Below are positions 7,695 through 11,680 of a stretch of DNA of 11,680 bases, piece by piece. Numbering within the stretch: position 1 is the stretch's first letter; each line of letters opens with the position of its first letter. The notes under the pieces are model-generated. The model saw only the letters and a list, made by a program, of their open reading frames with translations. It made no database searches and was not told where the DNA came from. Made by a program: the position numbers and the translations under genes. The stretch is taken from positions 1-11,680 of the forward strand of contig JAUYBK010000153.1 in NCBI GenBank assembly GCA_030693105.1, read 5' to 3'. The DNA comes from Methanobacteriaceae archaeon (GTDB taxonomy: Archaea > Methanobacteriota > Methanobacteria > Methanobacteriales > Methanobacteriaceae).

Positions 7695-8113
7695 TATTTT
7701 ACCTTTTCTACTTTTATATTAAATCTTCTTTTTTATTAGATAATATTAATGCCGTTCTTACCCTCGAGGATGTGCAAAACGGTAGCCATGCATTTCGTTT
7801 TAAGTTTCACTAATTTAACCCAAGAATGGCCTGAACTCTAAGATTATCAGCATAGATCTTTACATTAGAGAATTTCTATTAAACATTTTAAGATGTTCTT
7901 ATCTATAAAGACTCCCGTTAAGGCTTTATTGATATTATTAATTATTTTATAATTTGTATTCCTTCTCAATTTTAGAGGTTTATAGAAATTCTCATTAAAG
8001 TTAAGGCACCAAAAATGCACACGAACAAGGACATGAGCGATTTTTTTTATAAGATATGAAATCCAGTTGATGCCATATACTCCAGCCTAGTGATAATAAT
8101 ACCCAATAACCTT
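7695..8113. other. AT-rich intergenic region with a MITE-like element
   Basis: A 419-base gap between the small-gene cluster and the GHMP kinase gene. I see no tRNA, no ORF of convincing length and no CRISPR-like repeat. The upstream part must hold the promoter of the small-gene cluster. The main structure is the inverted-repeat element at 7868-7993. A T8 run at 8041-8048 may end any plus-strand transcript. Confidence 0.6.
7868..7993. mobile_element. MITE-like element, 126 bases, with 12-base terminal inverted repeats
   Basis: GAGAATTTCTAT (7868-7879) and its exact reverse complement ATAGAAATTCTC (7982-7993) bound a non-coding, AT-rich interior. Both ends are followed directly outward by ATTA (7864-7867 and 7994-7997), as expected for a 4-base target-site duplication. 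The pairing continues past the 12 bases as AAAC/GTTT after a one-base offset. There is no transposase, so it would depend on one encoded elsewhere. In AT-rich DNA a 4-base direct repeat can occur by chance, and I see no second copy in this window. Confidence 0.5.
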
Positions 8114-9244
8114 CTATAGTTTTACGTTATTAATTTCATGACCCTTAGATCGTATTTTAAAGGGGATTTCACTATAAATACCTTTAAGATCCTCGCGCAA
8201 TTTTTCTAAAGATTCGGGGGTTGGAGAAAATAAAAGGACTCCACCCCCTCCACCGGCGCCCAGAGGGAAAGCTGTACAGTTAAAGCTTTTAGCACGTTTC
8301 AATAAATCCCTAGAACTTTCCATATAACCTTCACATAGTTTTGTCCGTATTTTACGGTATTCTTCTATTGATTCTGAGACATGATCCCACTTTTGTAGTC
8401 TTAATCCCTCACGAAACTCATAAGCTACCTTCATTTTCTTAGAATGTAAGTTATATCCAACTTCAGTCAAAAGAGCGTTTCTCCATGTTAAATTAACTTC
8501 TGAGCTTAGGCGAGGATGTCCAGAATGAAAAATAGCCGTTCTTTCTTCTAAAAGCCCGTAATCTTCTGGTGATATCAATTCGTAACGTAAAGATTCACCA
8601 TAACCGGTGCCAGGATACCCTGGTTTTCCCCATGGAAACCAGACATAATCAGTTACTCCTCCAAAAATAACATTGGATTGTTCCTGGGTTCCAGTGATAC
8701 TTACTCCAAAACTCTGTTCAATACGAGAAGCTAAAGAAATCAATTGAATCTTGCTAAATGGTCGTCCTGCTAATTCATTTGCAAGTATACACACGCCAAT
8801 TGTGGCTGTTGATGATCCTCCAAGTCCTGAAGATTGTATACCTTCTCGAAGATTCTTTAAAACAAACATAACACCTTTGATGTCAAATATTTCAATTATT
8901 TTAAGTAACCAGTTCTCTCTTACTGGAATTACTTCACCTGGAGAAGCAATAACTTCAGTTTTATATTCAACAGATTTTACGCCTATAAGATCAGGATTAA
9001 AAGGATGAGCCTCAATTTTAGTTCCGGTATCTATGGTTATACCTACTGTTCTTGGAAGATTAATTGTCCATTTTCTGGCAGGATCATCTTTATCCGGTAT
9101 TTCTGGTAATTTCCAGAACGTCTGCTGAAATTCGCTTAAATCTAAACTGGATCCTGGACCATCAATTCTGTTGTATGCAATAACTTTTGGCAAAGCCTTC
9201 TCTTTTTCGGCTATTTTTAAGGAATCATGAAGTTGAATTGACAT
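8114..9244 (-). CDS. GHMP-family sugar kinase (heptose/fucose kinase-like)
   Basis: A 376-residue cytoplasmic ATP-dependent kinase. The three GHMP signatures are present: the ATP loop IQSSGLGGSSTAT at about residues 136-148, GTQEQSNVIFGGVTDYVWF (185-203; QDQ-type motif seen as QEQ) and the C-terminal glycine loop GAGGGGGVLLF (329-339). Together with SGHPRLSSEV (241-250) this points to the branch with D-glycero-manno-heptose-7-phosphate kinase and L-fucokinase, not to mevalonate or homoserine kinase. The sugar is unknown. The ATG at 9244 is chosen, with GGTG 3 bases upstream; a GTG at 9250 would add two residues. It has a good own TATA box and lies 117 bases after the GT20 gene on the same strand, suggesting a common pathway with partly separate expression. 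Confidence 0.85.
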   Translation of the reverse strand: MSIQLHDSLKIAEKEKALPKVIAYNRIDGPGSSLDLSEFQQTFWKLPEIPDKDDPARKWTINLPRTVGITIDTGTKIEAHPFNPDLIGVKSVEYKTEVIASPGEVIPVRENWLLKIIEIFDIKGVMFVLKNLREGIQSSGLGGSSTATIGVCILANELAGRPFSKIQLISLASRIEQSFGVSITGTQEQSNVIFGGVTDYVWFPWGKPGYPGTGYGESLRYELISPEDYGLLEERTAIFHSGHPRLSSEVNLTWRNALLTEVGYNLHSKKMKVAYEFREGLRLQKWDHVSESIEEYRKIRTKLCEGYMESSRDLLKRAKSFNCTAFPLGAGGGGGVLLFSPTPESLEKLREDLKGIYSEIPFKIRSKGHEINNVKL

Positions 9245-9283
9245 TAACACCCTATCTTTTTTGTTAGAATAAAAATCATTAGT

Positions 9284-9290
9284 ATTTATA
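9284..9290 (-). promoter_or_regulatory. TATA box of the GHMP kinase gene
   Basis: Minus-strand TATAAAT inside GATATAAATAC. Transcription about 25 bases downstream (near 9263) would give a leader of about 19 bases before the ATG at 9244. This suggests the kinase can be expressed apart from the GT20 gene. Confidence 0.5.
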
Positions 9291-9367
9291 TCAAAGAATC
9301 ACTTAACTGTATTATAAATAAAATTGAAGATATTTTATTCTGCGAATTCAGATTATCTTCAAAACAT

Positions 9368-10897
9368 TTAATTCATTTGAAATCGAGCTTCCTCAGTGTT
9401 TTCATTTAATTTAAGTTTCTGTCTTTCGTACATAACAGCCTCAATATCCTTTAATTGGTCAGATACCCATTTATTCAGGTTATTTCTTTGAACGGTTGCC
9501 TTTGCTTTGGCAATCATTGGGGCTTTGGTTTTTTCATCCATTAATAAAGCCGTATTAATTGATTCGGCAGTCTGTCGTATATCGTAAGGATTTATGCAAA
9601 TTGCCCCATCCTTTAACTCTTCATAACACCCTGCCCCAGTAGAAAGGATTAATGCACCATTATTTTCGTTTACAACACTCCCCTCTTTGGCTACGATATT
9701 CATTCCATCTAATATGGGATTAACCATTAAAACATCATATCTTTTCAAAAGGGCAATTACTAAGTCGTAATTTCCCATGCAGATGTATTTAATTGGCTCC
9801 CAATCCGGAGTAGCATATTTATTGTTGATTTCCTTAACTATGTCTCGTATATTATCAATGTATTCCCTGTAGATCTTTATATCCTGTCTTGACGGCATTA
9901 AAGTTGCTACAAACTTAACTTTTTCTCTCCATTCTGGATATTTCTCAAGGAACATATCATAGGCTTGGAATCCTCTAATAATATTCTTAGATAAGTCTGT
10001 TCTGTCTGTTCTGTAGATCAACTTGCAGTCTCCAATCATTTCATCTACTTCTGCTTCCTTAGCAATGACATTTGGATCTTGTGCATGGTTCGTGAGTGTT
10101 TCTACATCAACACTGATAGGATAGGTTCTTACATGGCAGACATACCCATTATATAGAATGTCTCCCACCATGTCATCCACCAAAGCGTTTGGCAGGATCA
10201 GTCTAACTGTTTGCAGAAAATTGTTCTTATAACGGGGAATATGGAATCCTAAGACATCATTTGTCAGCATACTCTCTAATATTTCGATTTGCATGTGATT
10301 GGGCAGTTGCTGGAATATTTCTGGTGGTGGGAATGGTATATGGACGAATTGACTCATAAGAACATCTGGATGCTGTTCTCTTATCAATTTCGGTGTTAAA
10401 TAAATGTGGTAATCCTGTAACATTACTATTGGAGTCTTTTTTGAGGTAAGTAAATCTTTTCCTATCGCTGCTGCAAACTTAGAGTTTACATATTGGTATG
10501 AATGCCATGCATGATGCAGTTCATCGTCTGCACATGGGGAATATGGTGGATTCCACATCGAGTGATGAATAAACCACAATAAAGGATTGGCGAATTTGCC
10601 ATTAAACCCATTATAAGCGTCCTCTTCTGTTTTGATGAATTGGACATAATATTCAGGGTCTTCTAATGGTATGGGTACTTTACAATCGTATTTATTGTCC
10701 ATATAGTGGTCACATTCTCCGATTGCAGAAGAAACCCATTTTCCATGGGTTTTTTTCATGAAGGGTATCATTGACCCGACTATCCCCCCCGCTCCTCTTA
10801 TTAGTTCGATTTTCCCTGTTTCATCTCTTTTAAATAGTACGGGGCCTCTGTTTGAGGCTACTATTATTTCTTTGTCTTGTAGAAATTCAGAGTTCAT
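9368..10897 (-). CDS. otsA: GT20 family trehalose-6-phosphate-synthase-like glycosyltransferase
   Basis: A 509-residue GT-B enzyme of the OtsA family, which transfers glucose from UDP- or ADP-glucose to glucose 6-phosphate. Visible landmarks: SNRGPV (15-20), the glycine loop GAGGI (35-39), QDYHIYLTPKL (161-171, counterpart of HDYHL), HIPFPPPEIF (186-195), RTDLSK (299-304, the Arg/Lys pair binding the donor phosphate, equivalent to RLDYSK) and DGMNIVAKE (397-405). Differences from textbook OtsA are His-to-Gln in HDYHL, Asn after the Lys instead of Gly, and WFIHHSMW in place of the WPxFHY stretch, so the acceptor could differ (glucosylglycerol-phosphate synthase is in the same family). No phosphatase domain is fused and none is adjacent. 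GGAGA lies 8 bases before the ATG. The symbol denotes family, not proven activity. Confidence 0.88.
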   Translation of the reverse strand: MNSEFLQDKEIIVASNRGPVLFKRDETGKIELIRGAGGIVGSMIPFMKKTHGKWVSSAIGECDHYMDNKYDCKVPIPLEDPEYYVQFIKTEEDAYNGFNGKFANPLLWFIHHSMWNPPYSPCADDELHHAWHSYQYVNSKFAAAIGKDLLTSKKTPIVMLQDYHIYLTPKLIREQHPDVLMSQFVHIPFPPPEIFQQLPNHMQIEILESMLTNDVLGFHIPRYKNNFLQTVRLILPNALVDDMVGDILYNGYVCHVRTYPISVDVETLTNHAQDPNVIAKEAEVDEMIGDCKLIYRTDRTDLSKNIIRGFQAYDMFLEKYPEWREKVKFVATLMPSRQDIKIYREYIDNIRDIVKEINNKYATPDWEPIKYICMGNYDLVIALLKRYDVLMVNPILDGMNIVAKEGSVVNENNGALILSTGAGCYEELKDGAICINPYDIRQTAESINTALLMDEKTKAPMIAKAKATVQRNNLNKWVSDQLKDIEAVMYERQKLKLNENTEEARFQMN

Positions 10898-10946
10898 TTT
10901 TGGTGTCTCCTAACATTTGATTGGTGGACATTTGAGTCATCATCAT

Positions 10947-10985
10947 CTAGAGGCCAATTGAACAGAAGACTGCAACTAAATCCAT
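10947..10985 (-). CDS. Upstream ORF (12 codons) in the GT20 leader
   Basis: ATG at 10985 is preceded by GGAGGGG (11000-10994) with an 8-base spacer, a stronger ribosome binding site than the GT20 gene's own. It encodes MDLVAVFCSIGL and ends at TAG 49 bases before the GT20 start. It lies within the predicted transcript. It may be a leader peptide acting on translation of the downstream gene, or a chance ORF; its shortness prevents any coding test. Confidence 0.4.
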   Translation of the reverse strand: MDLVAVFCSIGL

Positions 10986-11025
10986 AAATGGTACCCCTCC
11001 AATTGGCACTATCTTTATCCCTGAC

Positions 11026-11034
11026 TTTTATATA
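11026..11034 (-). promoter_or_regulatory. TATA box of the GT20 (otsA-like) gene
   Basis: Minus-strand TATATAAAA, the best TATA match in the window. Transcription starting near 11005 would give a leader of about 107 bases, long for an archaeon, which contains the 12-codon ORF and an 8-base complementary pair (GCCAATTG 10953-10960, CAATTGGC 11000-11007). Confidence 0.65.
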
Positions 11035-11423
11035 GTGATTTTATTATTTCTCCTCTATTTAAACATTTACTATAATATTAGCTATTTAAAAATAATCAGA
11101 ACCAATTAATAACAACGTTTAATAAATTATTACCAATTCAAAATATGTCGGAACCATTCTGTATTATAGCAATGGAGCAAGGCATTTCCAATAATTGTAG
11201 CTATTAATGGTCGATTTATGATCCATAAGACTTCACTAAATTCACCAAATCTTTATCATTCGCCAAAAATTCGATTAAAAAATTTCTAAAAAAAGTTAAA
11301 ATAGTTTAATAAGATTTGGACATGCTGTTTATGGCTAAAAAATTAATAATGAAGCATATTTCATACATTACGCGGGATTACACAGTATTGATATTAATTG
11401 AATTTTCTTTTTCAATGCCATGA

Positions 11424-11440
11424 CCAAAAATAGTATATAC
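11424..11440 (+). promoter_or_regulatory. BRE and TATA box of the terminal membrane-protein gene
   Basis: CCAAAAA (BRE-like) is followed directly by TAGTATATAC (11431-11440). The predicted transcription start near 11461 gives a leader of about 40 bases ending in the AGGAG site at 11487-11491. Confidence 0.55.
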
Positions 11441-11499
11441 TCTTTTATGTAAACTATTTTTTACAATATGTAACATATTTATTACAAGGAGTTGTTAGT

Positions 11500-11680
11500 T
11501 TGATAATTGCAAAACCAGAATGGTTCACCAGAAGGAAATACACTGGTTGGGTTGTAGGAGTTAAAACCTGGCAGGGAGCAGTATATTTAGCAGGAGTATT
11601 CATAAAGCTTCCTATTTTACTTTTACTCTTTTCCTGGTCCACCGAAGCCATGCTCATAGTCACCGGCATCTGGCTGGCCT
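11500..11680 (+). CDS. Membrane protein, 3' partial, TTG start
   Basis: Only the first 60 codons are inside the window. AGGAG at 11487-11491 is 8 bases before TTG 11500, and the frame then reads MIIAKPEWFTRRKYTGW, followed by two hydrophobic segments (about residues 24-44 and 50-60) split by SWSTE. A well-placed promoter and ribosome binding site make it a real gene. The N-terminus is basic and cytoplasmic in the likely topology. I do not recognise the family, and the visible part is too short to assign a function. The only other ORF here, on the minus strand, is the shadow of this one. Confidence 0.7.
   Translation, partial: MIIAKPEWFTRRKYTGWVVGVKTWQGAVYLAGVFIKLPILLLLFSWSTEAMLIVTGIWLA

Larger units (their letters stand above)
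10898..11499. other. Divergent intergenic region
   Basis: About 600 AT-rich bases between the divergent GT20 gene and the membrane-protein gene. The GT20 side holds a clear TATA box and a leader with a short ORF; the other side holds a BRE/TATA pair and ribosome binding site. Between 11040 and 11420 I see no convincing gene, RNA or repeat; a 33-codon ORF from ATG 11322 lacks a proper ribosome binding site. Confidence 0.6.

Noticed and set aside
8017..8061. Short plus-strand ORF starting MHTNKDMSDFF
   Set aside because: Fourteen codons without ribosome binding site; the T8 run inside is typical of spacer or a terminator.
10953..11007. GCCAATTG / CAATTGGC inverted pair as a riboswitch stem
   Set aside because: Only 8 bases with a self-complementary core and a 39-base loop; no conserved riboswitch elements recognised.
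11322..11423. 33-codon ORF from ATG 11322
   Set aside because: No ribosome binding site and no promoter; composition is that of AT-rich spacer.
11454..11669. Minus-strand 71-codon ORF
   Set aside because: Shadow of the plus-strand membrane-protein gene, which has a promoter and ribosome binding site.

Overview
The window looks like a stretch of chromosome from an AT-rich methanogenic archaeon, most likely a Methanobacterium-type member of the Methanobacteriales. The basis is the combination of archaeal TATA boxes, GGTGA/GGAGG ribosome binding sites, TTG starts, the archaeal DUF89 protein, small Cys-rich methanogen-type proteins and the gene styles. The genus is an inference; no rRNA or marker gene is present.

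Layout. Positions 1-2969 (+ strand): the 3' part of a DUF89 metal-dependent phosphatase-like gene, then a membrane-anchored thioredoxin, a CcdA thiol-electron transporter, an NAD(P)-binding DUF1932 dehydrogenase-like protein and an unrecognised 63-residue protein. Positions 2970-4259 (- strand): a HIGH-motif nucleotidyltransferase resembling the bacterial YlbM/TmcAL group; it starts at TTG and ends exactly where its convergent neighbour ends. Positions 4487-6418 (- strand): a glycosyltransferase and a TetR repressor in one operon, with a perfect 16-base palindromic operator directly beside the TATA box. The TetR gene has no ATG/GTG/TTG in its reading frame at the N-terminus and seems to start at ATT.

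Positions 6420-7000 hold gene debris, including a DUF4062-like N-terminal domain broken by a stop codon. Positions 7019-7694 (- strand) hold three small genes, two of them easily missed: a 48-residue zinc ribbon with a membrane helix and a 42-residue four-Cys protein. Positions 7695-8113 are non-coding and contain a 126-base element with perfect 12-base terminal inverted repeats flanked by ATTA on both sides, which looks like a MITE.

Positions 8114-10897 (- strand) encode a GHMP-family sugar kinase and, upstream of it, a GT20 trehalose-6-phosphate-synthase-like enzyme with a long leader carrying a 12-codon upstream ORF. The last 600 bases are mostly AT-rich spacer, with a good promoter and the first 60 codons of a membrane protein running off the end.

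How the genes work together: thioredoxin plus CcdA form a thiol-reduction pair across the membrane. The TetR-glycosyltransferase operon looks like a small inducible module that glycosylates a hydrophobic or foreign compound. The GT20 enzyme and GHMP kinase may share a sugar-phosphate pathway, but no trehalose-phosphate phosphatase is visible here.
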